Assembly: GCF_014837055.1 (NCBI RefSeq)
Contig: NZ_JACSPQ010000001.1
Coordinates: 1 to 64,000 of the forward strand
DNA length: 64,000 nucleotides
Direction of reading: 5' to 3'
From: Phocaeicola faecium
GTDB lineage: Bacteria > Bacteroidota > Bacteroidia > Bacteroidales > Bacteroidaceae
In this document: in pieces, positions 36,625-46,312 of the stretch
Numbering within the stretch: position 1 is the first letter of the stretch
How the letters are laid out: each line of letters starts with the position of its first letter
Made by a program: the position numbers and the translations under genes
Notes under the pieces: model-generated
Database searches by the model: none
Told to the model about the DNA's origin: nothing
What the model saw: only the letters and a program-made list of their open reading frames with translations

Positions 36625-36679
36625 TGCCGACATGCGTTTTTCAAGACTTTAATTTTGATTTTTTTTATAAATCGTTTTT

Positions 36680-37000
36680 ATGAGTTGGATTATTTTGATT
36701 ATTGCCGGATTATTCGAATCGGGGTTTGCCTTCTGTCTCGGTAAAATGAAAGGAGTAACCGGGATGGAATACTATCTGTGGGGAGCAGGATTCCTTCTTT
36801 GTCTGACTTTAAGTATGCTTCTGCTCGCAAAAGCGGTACATACGTTGCCTATCGGGACCGCATATCCCGTATGGACGGGGATTGGCGCGGTAGGAACCGT
36901 GATACTGGGCATTGTGTTCTTTCATGAACCGGCATCTTTTGCACGACTGTTCTTCATCTGTACGTTAATAGCTTCGGTTATAGGATTGAAAATGGTATAA
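36680..37000 (+). CDS. SMR-family transporter (SugE/Gdx-like)
   Basis: A 106-residue four-helix protein. It begins SWIILIIAGLFESGFAFCLG, with the conserved membrane Glu, and has PIGTAYPVWTGIGAVGTVIL. The motif and length fit Gdx/SugE guanidinium exporters, though quaternary-ammonium export is also possible. I see no guanidine riboswitch in the 55-nt leader. Confidence 0.9.
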   Translation: MSWIILIIAGLFESGFAFCLGKMKGVTGMEYYLWGAGFLLCLTLSMLLLAKAVHTLPIGTAYPVWTGIGAVGTVILGIVFFHEPASFARLFFICTLIASVIGLKMV

Positions 37001-37058
37001 ACGGATAAAGAGCAGGAAGAATTTCATAACTGAAATCTGCCATTAAGAAAGATTTTTT

Positions 37059-37066
37059 TACCTTTG
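37059..37066 (+). promoter_or_regulatory. -7 box for the ACT/PFL operon
   Basis: TACCTTTG matches TAnnTTTG, 28 nt upstream of the start at 37095. Confidence 0.5.
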
Positions 37067-37094
37067 CGCGACAAATTAAAATAGAAATAAGAAA

Positions 37095-37367
37095 ATGAAT
37101 AGAACAATTATTACCGTAGTAGGCAAGGATACGGTAGGTATCATTGCTAAGGTTTGCACCTATTTGGCAGAAAATAAAGTAAATATTCTGGATATTTCAC
37201 AAACCATTGTGCAGGGATATTTCAACATGATGATGATTGTCGACATGACTGCGATGGAGAAACCTTTCGAAGAAGTGGCTGGCGAGTTGACCGGACTGGG
37301 AAAGGAAATGGGAGTGCAGGTAAAATGTCAACGCGAAGAAATATTTAACAAGATGCACCGCATCTGA
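37095..37367 (+). CDS. ACT-domain protein (UPF0237)
   Basis: A 90-residue single ACT domain: [20 protein letters not shown], then [20 protein letters not shown]. This fits the UPF0237 family, whose members are usually paired with a UPF0210/PFL gene, as here (29 nt downstream). A ligand-sensing partner role is likely. Confidence 0.9.
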   Translation: MNRTIITVVGKDTVGIIAKVCTYLAENKVNILDISQTIVQGYFNMMMIVDMTAMEKPFEEVAGELTGLGKEMGVQVKCQREEIFNKMHRI

Positions 37368-37396
37368 TAATAACACAGGATAGATACACGGAAATT

Positions 37397-38761
37397 ATGA
37401 TAAATATATCAGAAGTTATCGAGACCAATAAAATGATAGAGCAGGAGAACCTCGACGTGCGTACCATCACGATGGGGATTAATCTGTTAGACTGTGCGGA
37501 CAGCGATTTGAAAAAGCTCTGTCAGAATATTTATAATAAGATAACCGGGCTTGCCAAAGATTTGGTGAAGACGGGCGAAGAAATTTCAAAAGAATACGGT
37601 ATCCCTATCGTAAACAAGCGTATTTCAATCACGCCGATAGCTTTGGTGGGAGGTACGGCATGTAAAACGCCGGATGATTATGTGGAAATAGCCCGCACGC
37701 TTGACCGTGCTGCTGCGGAATTGGGCGTAAACTTCATAGGTGGTTATTCGGCTATCGTTTCGAAGGGTATGAGCCGCAGTGACGAATTACTGATTCGTTC
37801 CATCCCGAAAGCAATGGCGTGTACGGAGCGCATTTGCAGTTCGGTAAATGTAGGCTCTACCAAAACCGGCATCAACATGGATGCGGTTCGCCTGATGGGA
37901 GACATTATTAAAGAAACAGCCGAGTTGACTAAAGATTGCGACTCGTTGGGTTGTGCAAAGCTGGTGGTATTGTGTAATGCGCCTGATGACAACCCGTTCA
38001 TGGCAGGCGCATTTCATGGCGTATCCGAAGCCGATGCGATTATCAACGTAGGTGTAAGCGGACCGGGCGTGGTAAAATATGCACTTGAGCAAATCCGTGG
38101 AAAGAGTTTCGAGGTATTGTGCGAAACGATAAAACGTACAGCATTTAAAATCACCCGTGTAGGTCAGTTGGTGGCACAAGAAGCATCGCGCCGTCTGGGA
38201 GTACCGTTCGGAATCATTGACCTCTCTCTGGCTCCTACTCCGGCAGTAGGCGACAGTGTGGCAGAGATTCTTCAGGAAATCGGGTTGGAACATCCCGGTG
38301 CACCGGGTACCACGGCGGCATTGGCTTTGCTGAACGACCAAGTGAAGAAAGGCGGCGTTATGGCTTCATCGTACGTAGGCGGACTGAGCGGCGCATTCAT
38401 CCCCGTGAGTGAAGATCAGGGCATGATTGATGCCGTAGAAGCAGGCGCGCTCACCATTGAGAAATTAGAAGCAATGACCTGCGTATGTTCCGTAGGCTTA
38501 GACATGATAGCCATCCCCGGCGATACATCGGCTGCCACGATAGCCGGCATTATAGCCGACGAATCAGCTATCGGCATGGTGAATCAGAAAACGACAGCTG
38601 TCCGTATCATCCCTGCCGTTGGCAAAGTGGCTGGCGACAAAGTGGAATTTGGCGGATTGTTGGGTTATGCTCCCGTAATGCCCGTCAACCGTTTTTGCTG
38701 TGAAGCGTTTGTAAACCGTGGCGGACGCATCCCGGCTCCGATACACAGCTTTAAAAACTGA
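37397..38761 (+). CDS. PFL-family protein (UPF0210)
   Basis: A 454-residue protein matching UPF0210/DUF711: [58 protein letters not shown]. The biochemical function is unsettled. It is encoded with its ACT-domain partner and followed by a terminator. Confidence 0.9.
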   Translation: MINISEVIETNKMIEQENLDVRTITMGINLLDCADSDLKKLCQNIYNKITGLAKDLVKTGEEISKEYGIPIVNKRISITPIALVGGTACKTPDDYVEIARTLDRAAAELGVNFIGGYSAIVSKGMSRSDELLIRSIPKAMACTERICSSVNVGSTKTGINMDAVRLMGDIIKETAELTKDCDSLGCAKLVVLCNAPDDNPFMAGAFHGVSEADAIINVGVSGPGVVKYALEQIRGKSFEVLCETIKRTAFKITRVGQLVAQEASRRLGVPFGIIDLSLAPTPAVGDSVAEILQEIGLEHPGAPGTTAALALLNDQVKKGGVMASSYVGGLSGAFIPVSEDQGMIDAVEAGALTIEKLEAMTCVCSVGLDMIAIPGDTSAATIAGIIADESAIGMVNQKTTAVRIIPAVGKVAGDKVEFGGLLGYAPVMPVNRFCCEAFVNRGGRIPAPIHSFKN

Positions 38762-38801
38762 TTCTGAGAAGTGAGATAATATTCATATAAAACATGCTTT
38801 T

Positions 38802-38845
38802 ATCCGGCAAGCCATTTTATTACGGTGGCTTGCCGGATTTTTTAT
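38802..38845 (+). terminator. Rho-independent terminator after PFL gene
   Basis: ATCCGGCAAGCCA pairs with TGGCTTGCCGGAT (13 bp, 11-nt loop), followed by TTTTTTAT. Confidence 0.9.
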
Positions 38846-38907
38846 TTCGTTTTCCGGCAATTTTAAAACTTTTTGGCTTATACTGTTTTATTCTGAGTTA
38901 AATTGTT

Positions 38908-38915
38908 TATTTTTG
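38908..38915 (+). promoter_or_regulatory. -7 box for thrS
   Basis: TATTTTTG matches TAnnTTTG, 30 nt upstream of the ATG at 38946. Confidence 0.5.
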
Positions 38916-38945
38916 CGTCTCAATAAGATAACAAATAAAAAGACT

Positions 38946-40886
38946 ATGATTAAGATAACTTTTCCTGATGGCTCCGTTCGCGAGTATAACGAAGGAGTTA
39001 CCGGTCTGCAAATAGCAGAAAGCATCAGTTCACGCCTTGCTCAAGACGTTTTGGCTTGCGGCGTAAACGGTGAAACGATTGATTTGAATCGCCCTATCAA
39101 CGAAGATGCAAACTTCGTTCTTTATAAATGGGAAGACGAACAAGGTAAACATGCTTTTTGGCATACCAGCGCCCACCTGCTTGCCGAGGCTTTGCAGGAA
39201 CTTTATCCGGGCATCCAGTTCGGTATCGGTCCGGCTATCGAAAACGGATTTTATTACGATGTAGATCCGGGAGAGGCTGTAATTAAAGAAGGTGACCTGC
39301 CTGCCATTGAAAAGAAAATGGCGGAACTGGCTGCCAAAAAGGAGTCGCTCGTGCGTGAAAGCATTTCGAAAGATGATGCACTGAAAATGTTTGGCGAGCG
39401 TGGAGAAACCTATAAATGTGAATTGATTTCCGAACTGGAAGACGGTCATATAACTACCTATACGCAGGGAGCGTTTACCGACTTGTGCCGCGGACCGCAC
39501 TTGCTTTCTACTGCACCCATCAAGGCTATCAAACTGCTGTCGGTAGCCGGTGCGTACTGGAGAGGACACGAAGATCGCAAGCAGATGACCCGTATCTACG
39601 GTATCACTTTCCCGAAGAAAAAGATGCTGGACGAATACTTGGTTATGCTGGAAGAGGCAAAGAAACGTGACCATCGTAAGATTGGTAAGGAAATGGACTT
39701 GTTTATGTTCTCAGACACAGTAGGAAAGGGATTGCCGATGTGGTTGCCTAAAGGTACTGCGTTGCGTATCCGTCTGCAAGACTTTTTGCGCCGCATCCAA
39801 GCTCGTTACGATTATCAGGAGGTAATGTGTCCGCCTATCGGTAACAAGTTGCTGTATGTAACTTCCGGTCACTATGCGAAGTATGGAAAAGATTCATTCC
39901 AACCCATTCATACTCCCGAAGAAGGCGAAGAATATTTCTTGAAACCGATGAACTGTCCGCACCACTGTATGATTTACAAGAATTCTCCGCGCTCTTACCG
40001 CGACCTGCCTTTGCGTATCGCTGAATTCGGAACGGTATGTCGTTACGAACAGAGCGGTGAGCTTCACGGACTGACTCGTGTACGTAGCTTTACGCAAGAT
40101 GACGCCCATATCTTCTGTCGTCCCGACCAAGTAAAAGACGAATTCCTCCGCGTGATGGATATCATTTCCATCGTGTTCCGTGCGATGGGATTGGAAAACT
40201 TTGAAGCACAGATTTCACTGCGCGACAAAGTGAATCGCGAGAAATACATTGGTAGCGATGAAAACTGGGAAAAAGCAGAACAGGCCATCGTTGAGGCATG
40301 TGAGGAAAAAGGACTGAAAGCAAAAGTGGAATACGGTGAAGCTGCTTTCTATGGTCCGAAATTGGACTTTATGGTAAAAGATGCCATTGGTCGCCGCTGG
40401 CAGTTGGGTACGATTCAGGTAGATTACAACCTGCCCGAACGTTTCGAACTGGAATACATGGGCTCTGATAACAAGAAACATCGTCCGGTAATGGTTCACC
40501 GTGCGCCGTTCGGCTCAATGGAACGCTTCGTAGCCGTGTTAATCGAGCATACGGCTGGTAAATTCCCCTTGTGGCTGACTCCTGACCAAGTAGCGATTCT
40601 GCCGATATCAGAGAAGTTCAACGATTATGCTGACCAAGTACGCTTGGAGTTGCGTAAATACGATATCCGCGCCATCGTAGACGACCGTAATGAAAAAATC
40701 GGTCGCAAGATACGCGATAACGAAATGAAGCACATCCCTTACATGCTGATTGTAGGTGAAAAAGAGGCTGAAAACGGTGAAGTTTCGGTACGTAAACAGG
40801 GCGAAGGGGACAAAGGCAGCATGAAAATCGAAGATTTCGCAAAAAATATTGCGGAAGAAGTTCATAATATGACAAATAAATGGTAA
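38946..40886 (+). CDS. thrS: Threonyl-tRNA synthetase
   Basis: A 646-residue class II enzyme. TGS domain ([20 protein letters not shown]), editing domain with [11 protein letters not shown] and CRGPHL, catalytic core ([20 protein letters not shown]), and C-terminal anticodon-binding domain. The ATG at 38946 is the expected TGS start. It charges tRNA-Thr and precedes the infC-rpmI-rplT operon in the usual order. Confidence 0.97.
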   Translation: MIKITFPDGSVREYNEGVTGLQIAESISSRLAQDVLACGVNGETIDLNRPINEDANFVLYKWEDEQGKHAFWHTSAHLLAEALQELYPGIQFGIGPAIENGFYYDVDPGEAVIKEGDLPAIEKKMAELAAKKESLVRESISKDDALKMFGERGETYKCELISELEDGHITTYTQGAFTDLCRGPHLLSTAPIKAIKLLSVAGAYWRGHEDRKQMTRIYGITFPKKKMLDEYLVMLEEAKKRDHRKIGKEMDLFMFSDTVGKGLPMWLPKGTALRIRLQDFLRRIQARYDYQEVMCPPIGNKLLYVTSGHYAKYGKDSFQPIHTPEEGEEYFLKPMNCPHHCMIYKNSPRSYRDLPLRIAEFGTVCRYEQSGELHGLTRVRSFTQDDAHIFCRPDQVKDEFLRVMDIISIVFRAMGLENFEAQISLRDKVNREKYIGSDENWEKAEQAIVEACEEKGLKAKVEYGEAAFYGPKLDFMVKDAIGRRWQLGTIQVDYNLPERFELEYMGSDNKKHRPVMVHRAPFGSMERFVAVLIEHTAGKFPLWLTPDQVAILPISEKFNDYADQVRLELRKYDIRAIVDDRNEKIGRKIRDNEMKHIPYMLIVGEKEAENGEVSVRKQGEGDKGSMKIEDFAKNIAEEVHNMTNKW

Positions 40887-40933
40887 CTTTGCCGCCGTTT
40901 GCTGAAGTCTGTTAATCGGATTTCAGCAAACGG
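40884..40933 (+). promoter_or_regulatory. Promoter and 5' leader hairpin of infC operon
   Basis: TAACTTTG (40884-40891) overlaps the thrS stop region and matches TAnnTTTG. CCGTTTGCTGAA (40895-40906) pairs with TTCAGCAAACGG (40922-40933), so the hairpin sits at the start of the predicted leader. It could terminate thrS transcripts, stabilise the leader or regulate it; the T-run is weak. Confidence 0.5.
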
Positions 40934-40990
40934 ATTAAAATAACAATAATTTATAACTCTAAAACACAAACTTAGGAAGAAAAATTTTTG

Positions 40991-41572
40991 ATGAAGAATG
41001 ACAGTTTAAAAGGGCAGCACAGAATCAATGAACAGATTCGCGCCAAAGAAGTCCGTATTGTTGGAGATAATATAGAATCGGCTGTATTCCCAATAGCCCA
41101 AGCATTAAAGATGGCTGAGGAACATGAAGCTGACTTAGTTGAAATTTCACCCAACGCTGTTCCTCCGGTTTGTAGAATTATAGATTATTCTAAATTCCTT
41201 TACCAGTTGAAAAAACGTGCGAAGGAACAGAAAGCCAAGCAAGTAAAAGTAAACGTAAAGGAAATCCGCTTTGGTCCGCAAACCGATGAACATGATTATA
41301 ACTTTAAGTTGAAACATGCCATTGGCTTCCTGCAGGATGGTGATAAAGTGAAGGCATACGTGTTTTTCAAAGGACGTTCCATTCTGTTTAAAGAACAAGG
41401 TGAAGTACTGTTGCTTCGATTTGCCAATGATTTGGAAGAATATGCGAAAGTAGAGCAAATGCCGATTTTGGAAGGTAAACGAATGACTATTTCGTTAGCT
41501 CCTAAAAAACCGGGTTCACCTAAGAAAGCAGCTCCCAAACAAGAGGCTCCGAAAGCGGAAACAAAAGAGTAA
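40991..41572 (+). CDS. infC: Translation initiation factor IF-3
   Basis: A 193-residue IF-3: N domain ([33 protein letters not shown]), linker, C domain ([20 protein letters not shown]), and a Lys/Ala/Pro tail. It blocks 50S joining and proofreads initiation. A TTG directly precedes the ATG (TTGATG at 40988); the ATG is chosen, but a rare start, as in E. coli infC, is possible. Confidence 0.95.
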   Translation: MKNDSLKGQHRINEQIRAKEVRIVGDNIESAVFPIAQALKMAEEHEADLVEISPNAVPPVCRIIDYSKFLYQLKKRAKEQKAKQVKVNVKEIRFGPQTDEHDYNFKLKHAIGFLQDGDKVKAYVFFKGRSILFKEQGEVLLLRFANDLEEYAKVEQMPILEGKRMTISLAPKKPGSPKKAAPKQEAPKAETKE

Positions 41573-41646
41573 ACAAGAAAGGTGCGTAACGCGCCGGTAT
41601 AGTGCGTTGCCACTGTTTGAATACTAATAATTAAAAATTTAACAAG

Positions 41647-41844
41647 ATGCCAAAGACTAAGACTAACTCCGGTTCTAAAAAAAGATTCACTCTTACCGGA
41701 ACGGGTAAAATCAAAAGAAAGCACGCTTTTCATAGTCATATCCTGACTAAGAAAACTAAGAAGCAAAAGAGAAACCTTTGCCACAGCACGTTGGTTCACA
41801 GCGCTAACTTGACTCAGGTTAAAGAACTTTTGTGCATGAAGTAA
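41647..41844 (+). CDS. rpmI: 50S ribosomal protein L35
   Basis: A 65-residue basic protein with the L35 pattern ([20 protein letters not shown], then [20 protein letters not shown]). It lies between infC and rplT as in most bacteria, with a 74-nt gap upstream. Confidence 0.96.
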   Translation: MPKTKTNSGSKKRFTLTGTGKIKRKHAFHSHILTKKTKKQKRNLCHSTLVHSANLTQVKELLCMK

Positions 41845-41950
41845 TCGTGCGAAAAGCGTAAAAGTATCATTTAAATTATTAACCGAATGTATTAGCTTCA
41901 AGTCCGGGTGAGAAATATCGGCGCTATCATTCAAAAAAGAATTAAAAACT

Positions 41951-42301
41951 ATGCCAAGATCAGTAAATCACGTTGCTTCAAGAGCAAGAAGAAAGAAAAT
42001 TTTGAAATTAACCAGAGGTTACTTTGGTGCAAGAAAGAATGTTTGGACGGTTGCCAAAAATACTTGGGAAAAAGGTCTGACTTATGCGTACCGTGACCGC
42101 AAGAATAAAAAACGTAATTTCCGCGCATTGTGGATTCAACGTATTAATGCGGCTGCTCGTTTGGAAGGCATGTCATACTCTAAATTGATGGGTGCATTGC
42201 ATAAAGCAGGCATCGAAATCAACCGTAAAGTGTTGGCAGACCTTGCAATGAATCACCCCGAAGCATTCAAGGCTGTTGTTGACAAAGTAAAGACGGCTTG
42301 A
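41951..42301 (+). CDS. rplT: 50S ribosomal protein L20
   Basis: A 116-residue protein matching L20 ([40 protein letters not shown]). It binds 23S rRNA and in other bacteria also represses its own operon. A 106-nt gap separates it from rpmI. Confidence 0.97.
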   Translation: MPRSVNHVASRARRKKILKLTRGYFGARKNVWTVAKNTWEKGLTYAYRDRKNKKRNFRALWIQRINAAARLEGMSYSKLMGALHKAGIEINRKVLADLAMNHPEAFKAVVDKVKTA

Positions 42302-42337
42302 TTGTGAGATAGCTTATCTCAATCAGGAAATTATAAT

Positions 42338-42408
42338 TAGGCACAGATTTTACAAATTCACGGCAAATTTATGTGTCAGTCGTGAAAATTTAGTGAAATC
42401 TGTGCCTA
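42338..42408 (+). terminator. Long imperfect hairpin after rplT
   Basis: TAGGCACAGATTT (42338-42350) pairs with AAATCTGTGCCTA (42396-42408). Inner pairing (CAAATTCACG with CGTGAAAATTTA) extends it. It may act as a terminator for the ribosomal operon, though only AAACTTTTT follows. It resembles the hairpin at 22623 in style. Confidence 0.55.
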
Positions 42409-42444
42409 AAACTTTTTCAGAGGGTCTCTTTTTCTCCGTTTTGT

Positions 42445-42475
42445 TTTGTACTCTCAAATATTAGTTGTACATTTG
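42445..42475 (+). promoter_or_regulatory. Promoter of the 6S-like RNA
   Basis: TTTG (42445-42448), a 19-nt spacer and TACATTTG (42468-42475) match the Bacteroidetes -33/-7 consensus exactly. The predicted start is near 42481. Confidence 0.75.
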
Positions 42476-42481
42476 TAATAC

Positions 42482-42715
42482 AAAAATGAAGCCGTACTTG
42501 CAGAATCGGGAAACTCATCAAACTAATAAGAAATACCGAGACACGCTTCATCTTCCAATGGCGGGCCACGCCTTCGGGTAGCATTTATGCCGGTGGATTA
42601 CAAAGGAGGAGAGCACTCAAAACCTGTCATTCGGAGTTTCGTCACGCCTCGGGTACGGCTTCTCCTTTTTATAAGAGGCGAAGAATCTTGGGTAGTAGGT
42701 CAAGGTTCTTCGCTT
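42482..42715 (+). ncRNA. Bacteroidales-1 RNA (6S-like)
   Basis: The region downstream of rplT has its own promoter, and the end forms a terminator. GAAGCCGTAC (42488-42497) pairs perfectly with GTACGGCTTC (42653-42662), closing a body of about 175 nt. GCGAAGAATCTTG pairs with CAAGGTTCTTCGC (42678-42713) before TTTTTT. The published Bacteroidales-1 motif is typically found just downstream of the L20 gene with such a promoter. The long closed hairpin with internal bubbles suits a 6S-type RNA, but that equivalence is from memory. Confidence 0.8.
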
Positions 42716-42742
42716 TTTTATTGATAGTTTAATTCATACGTT

Positions 42743-43507
42743 ATGATTTTATATTTCTCCGGAACAGGCAATTCACGTAAGGTTGCAGAATTTCTTGGCA
42801 GGTTACTTGGCGAACGGGTGCTCCCGATAATGGAACTTATTAATGAAGGGACAAAAACACTTCAGCTTCAGGAAAAGGAGTCGTTAGGCTTTGTTTTTCC
42901 GGTGTATTCGTGGGGGCCTCCAACTGTGGTACTGAAAGCGTTAGAGCGATTGCGTGTATCACGACCGTCTGATTACGTGTACTTTATCTGTACTTGTGGC
43001 GACGATACGGGAAAGACAGCCGATATATTCCGGAGAGCAGTAGAGAAAAAAGGCTGGAAGTATGGAGCCGGTTTCTCGGTTGTGATGCCGAACACGTATG
43101 TTTGTCTTCCGGGTTTTGATGTGGATTCAAATGATCTTGCGGATATAAAGTTAGAGAATATGGAAGGCAGGTTGGAGGTCATTGCCTTATGTGTCAAGGC
43201 TCGTAAGCGTATGACTGACTGCCATGAAGGAGCGTTGCCTCGCTTAAAATCCTATTTCATTCGTCCGTTGTTTAATCGTTATCTTACTTCGCCGAAAGCG
43301 TTTCGTGCGTCTGATGCTTGTATTTCGTGCGGGAAGTGTGCACAGGTATGTCCCATGCATAATATTCGTTTGGCAGATGGACATCCGGTGTGGGGAATGG
43401 ATTGTGCGATGTGTCTGGCATGTTATCATTACTGTCCGAAACATGCCGTGGAATATGGCTGCATGACGAAAGGAAAGGGACAATTTACATTGGAAAAGAA
43501 AGCGTAA
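42743..43507 (+). CDS. EFR1-family ferredoxin/flavodoxin protein
   Basis: A 254-residue protein. The N-terminal flavodoxin-like part (ILYFSGTGNSRKVAEFLGRL) binds FMN. The C-terminus has two 4Fe-4S motifs (CISCGKCAQVCPMHN; CAMCLACYHYCPKHA). It is probably an electron carrier. It overlaps the convergent sensor kinase gene by 23 nt. Confidence 0.92.
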   Translation: MILYFSGTGNSRKVAEFLGRLLGERVLPIMELINEGTKTLQLQEKESLGFVFPVYSWGPPTVVLKALERLRVSRPSDYVYFICTCGDDTGKTADIFRRAVEKKGWKYGAGFSVVMPNTYVCLPGFDVDSNDLADIKLENMEGRLEVIALCVKARKRMTDCHEGALPRLKSYFIRPLFNRYLTSPKAFRASDACISCGKCAQVCPMHNIRLADGHPVWGMDCAMCLACYHYCPKHAVEYGCMTKGKGQFTLEKKA

Positions 43508-44759
43508 AACAACTTCCTTTATCGGGATGGGATTGCACGGTTATTTGTCCGCCGTGGAGCATGATAATCTGTTTGCAAAGTGCCAGTCCGATACCTGACC
43601 CGCCAGGTTTGGTGGTGAAAAACGGAACAAAAATCCTTTCGGTTACTTCGGGCAGCATTCCTTCGCCGTTATCGCTTACTTGGAAACGCCACATTCCGTC
43701 GGATGCGGAGGCAGTGATGCCGATATGTGCATGATCGGTGTTCCGGCAGGCTTCCAACGCATTTTTAATCAGGTTGATAAAGACTTGTTCCATTTGTCCT
43801 CGGTCGGCTCTCCAGTGAGGGAGACCGCTGGGAGTTTCAAACGACACGAAAGGTTTATCGGCAAAGAGTTGCTTGAGGTCGTTAAAAAAGTCGCATACCT
43901 CAATGTCTGTTTTGGCAGGCTGCGCGATGCGGGTCAGCTTCCGATAATTTTCCACAAATTCCAATAATCCTTTGCTTCTTCGGCGGATAACCTGAAGTCC
44001 TTGCTGTATATGTGTGCGGGTACGTTCATCGGGCGATGCCGTCATGCTCCGTTCGCTTAGCGTGTCTGCCAGTGAGATGATGGGGGTAATAGAGTTCATG
44101 ATTTCGTGCGTCAGTACCCGGATAAGTTTCTGCCATGCTTCCATTTCTGTATGTTCCAGTGCACTATGGATGTTCTTCAGGCTGACCAGATAATAGGTTT
44201 TTCCTTTCTGTTGGATGCGTGTTGCCGATACAGACAGTTCGGTAGGGATGGAGCGGTGAGGCAGACGGGCTACTGCTTGGTGATTCTTCAGCGCAGTGAT
44301 AATCTCTTCGGGCAGGATGCCACAGTTGTCCAGCATCTGTTGAGCCGCTTTGTTCATCCATTCCGTTCGTCCGTCCGCATAACATACTACTACCGCCGTG
44401 TCTACTTGGTTCAGCAGGTTTTCATAATACAGATGCTTGGTTTCCACTTCGTTCAGGTGCGTACGTATTCCTTTCAGTGTGGCAGAGAGAGCATCGGCAA
44501 GTTGCGTCATCTTCCTGTCGCTAAAAGGAGAGCAAGCCAATTGCGAGAAATCATTGCTGTTCATACAGTCTACTATCCGTTGCATCATTTGTGTCTGTCG
44601 TGTCTGTATCCGGTAGAGGCTGATGCAGATGCCTGTTACTACCGCGAAGGAAGCGGCTGCGCAAAACCACAAATGATTCATGGTAGTCCACACACTTGCT
44701 GTGACAAAAAGAAGCAATCCGACCACGTGGAATATCAGCGAACATACGTAACTTTTCAT
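43485..44759 (-). CDS. Sensor histidine kinase
   Basis: A 424-residue kinase. Two N-terminal membrane helices, a PAS-like region (VDTAVVVCYADGRTEWMNKA), the phosphoacceptor His (LTHEIMNSITPIISLADTLS), and an ATPase domain (NLIKNALEAC, DNGEGM, GGSGIGLAL). Its start overlaps the response regulator stop by 4 nt, so the pair is co-translated. Confidence 0.94.
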   Translation of the reverse strand: MKSYVCSLIFHVVGLLLFVTASVWTTMNHLWFCAAASFAVVTGICISLYRIQTRQTQMMQRIVDCMNSNDFSQLACSPFSDRKMTQLADALSATLKGIRTHLNEVETKHLYYENLLNQVDTAVVVCYADGRTEWMNKAAQQMLDNCGILPEEIITALKNHQAVARLPHRSIPTELSVSATRIQQKGKTYYLVSLKNIHSALEHTEMEAWQKLIRVLTHEIMNSITPIISLADTLSERSMTASPDERTRTHIQQGLQVIRRRSKGLLEFVENYRKLTRIAQPAKTDIEVCDFFNDLKQLFADKPFVSFETPSGLPHWRADRGQMEQVFINLIKNALEACRNTDHAHIGITASASDGMWRFQVSDNGEGMLPEVTERIFVPFFTTKPGGSGIGLALCKQIIMLHGGQITVQSHPDKGSCFTLSFPM

Positions 44760-46123
44760 AATCCTAATTTTTCGATTTTCCGGTAAAGAGCAAAGCGGGT
44801 GATGCCCAGCAGTTCTGCCGCGCGGGTCATGTTTCCCCCGCTGGAGCGCATAGCCTTTTCTACTGCCTTCCGTTCCAGTTTTTCCAGATTCAGTTCTTCA
44901 TCGTTACTTTCACGATGCTCGTTTCCGGCAGTGGGGAAGGGGAAGTCCGCCGGACGCAGCAGCGTATTGTCGCTAAGGATTACCGCCCTTTCTATGGTAT
45001 GTTGCAGTTCGCGCACGTTACCCGGCCAGTTATATTTCAGCAACTTGTTCTTTGCCTCGCGTGTCAGTCCTTTCACCTCTTTGTGGTACTTCCGGTTATA
45101 TCCGGTCAGGAAATGTTCTGCCAGCAAGAGGATATCCTCCCCGCGTTCCCTCAGTGGCGGGATGCGCAGTTCGATGGTGTTGATGCGGTACAACAGGTCT
45201 TGACGGAAACTACCGTCTGCCACCCGTTGGTGTAGGTTGGCATTGGTGGCACAGATCAGTCGCACATCTATTTCGATGGGTTCTACTGCTCCTAATCTGA
45301 GAATCCGGTGTTTTTCGATGGCAGTCAGCAGTTTTGCCTGCATCGGTAGCGAGAGGTTACCGATTTCATCAAGGAACAGCGTGCCGCCCGAAGCGATTTC
45401 CATTCTCCCCGGTTTGGCTTTTCGTGCATCGGTGAACGCCCCTTTCTCATAACCGAAAAGTTCACTTTCAAAGAGTTGTTCGGGAATGCTCCCCAAGTCG
45501 ATGGTAACAAATGCAGCTTCCTGTCGGGGAGAAAAATGCTTCAGCATACGTGCCACGAGGTCTTTTCCTGTACCGTTCTCGCCCAAGATAAGGATATTGG
45601 CATCTGTGTCCGAGAGTTTGAATATAGTTTCTTTCACTTTCTGCATGGCGGGCGAATTGCCGATGAGTTCGGGCAGTTCATCATCGGTTTTCAGGGCGAG
45701 CATCTGTGCTTGCAGTTTTCCCACCTCCTTGCGTGAGCGGCTGAGTTTCAGTGCCGAGGAGAGCGTGGCGAGTAACTTCTCTTTTTCCCACGGTTTCGAA
45801 ACAAAGTCGGTAGCCCCTTCTTTGATGGCACGTACCGCTTTGTCGGTATCGGCATAGGCGGTCATGAATATCACTACCGCCTGCGGGTCGATTTGCAGAA
45901 TCTGTTCCAAGCAGTCGAATCCCTCCTGACCGCTGATGGCATCGCGCCGGAAATTCATATCGAGCAGGATTACATCGGGTTTGAAGGTCGTCATGAAGTG
46001 CGCGATGCGTGCCGGCTGCGTGGTTACTTTCACCTTTTCCATATACGGTTCCAGCAGCAGGTTGAGAGCGAAAAGCACGTCCTCGTTATCGTCTATAATC
46101 AGTATTTTTCCTTTTTCTTCCAT
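44756..46123 (-). CDS. NtrC-type sigma-54-dependent response regulator
   Basis: A 455-residue regulator. Receiver (ILIIDDNEDVLFALNLL; phospho-Asp in PDVILLDMNF), AAA+ domain with Walker A (GENGTGKDLVARML), a GAFTDA variant of the GAFTGA loop, and a Fis-type HTH at the C-terminus (MTRAAELLGITRFALYRKIE). The ATG at 46123 is the expected receiver start; the upstream ORF start lies before the promoter. It probably activates the divergent exporter operon with sigma-54. Confidence 0.93.
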   Translation of the reverse strand: MEEKGKILIIDDNEDVLFALNLLLEPYMEKVKVTTQPARIAHFMTTFKPDVILLDMNFRRDAISGQEGFDCLEQILQIDPQAVVIFMTAYADTDKAVRAIKEGATDFVSKPWEKEKLLATLSSALKLSRSRKEVGKLQAQMLALKTDDELPELIGNSPAMQKVKETIFKLSDTDANILILGENGTGKDLVARMLKHFSPRQEAAFVTIDLGSIPEQLFESELFGYEKGAFTDARKAKPGRMEIASGGTLFLDEIGNLSLPMQAKLLTAIEKHRILRLGAVEPIEIDVRLICATNANLHQRVADGSFRQDLLYRINTIELRIPPLRERGEDILLLAEHFLTGYNRKYHKEVKGLTREAKNKLLKYNWPGNVRELQHTIERAVILSDNTLLRPADFPFPTAGNEHRESNDEELNLEKLERKAVEKAMRSSGGNMTRAAELLGITRFALYRKIEKLGL

Positions 46124-46143
46124 GTATGGTGGGTTGTGATGTA

Positions 46144-46151
46144 CAAAGATA
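46144..46151 (-). promoter_or_regulatory. -7 box for the two-component operon
   Basis: Minus-strand TATCTTTG matches TAnnTTTG, about 20 nt upstream of the start at 46123. Confidence 0.55.
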
Positions 46152-46174
46152 ATGATTTTCAAGATGTGTTGTAT

Positions 46175-46209
46175 GTGCGTTTCCGCACGAAAAATGTGTG
46201 ATTCCGCAC
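46175..46209. promoter_or_regulatory. Two palindromic activator sites 21 bp apart
   Basis: GTGCG-TTTC-CGCAC (46175-46188) and GTGTG-ATTC-CGCAC (46196-46209) share the form GTGYG-N4-CGCAC. Their centres are 21 bp apart, two helical turns. They lie about 85-110 bp upstream of the sigma-54 start point, as for NtrC-type enhancers. Confidence 0.65.
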
Positions 46210-46265
46210 GCTGAAAGCTCCCTCTATTTCTTATTATTTACCTGATTGTTAGCGTTCTGATTGTG

Positions 46266-46281
46266 TGGCACGACTTTTGAT
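46266..46281 (+). promoter_or_regulatory. Sigma-54-like -24/-12 promoter
   Basis: TGGCACGACTTTTGAT matches the consensus TGGCACG-N4-TTGCW except for the -12 GC, which is GA. The predicted start near 46292 leaves a short leader to the ATG at 46313. Confidence 0.6.
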
Positions 46282-46312
46282 TTGCTGTATCCGTATGATT
46301 GCGAAACGAGAT

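Noticed and set aside
36625..36679. Guanidine riboswitch before the SMR gene
   Set aside because: The 55-nt leader is AT-rich and lacks the conserved motifs or stems.
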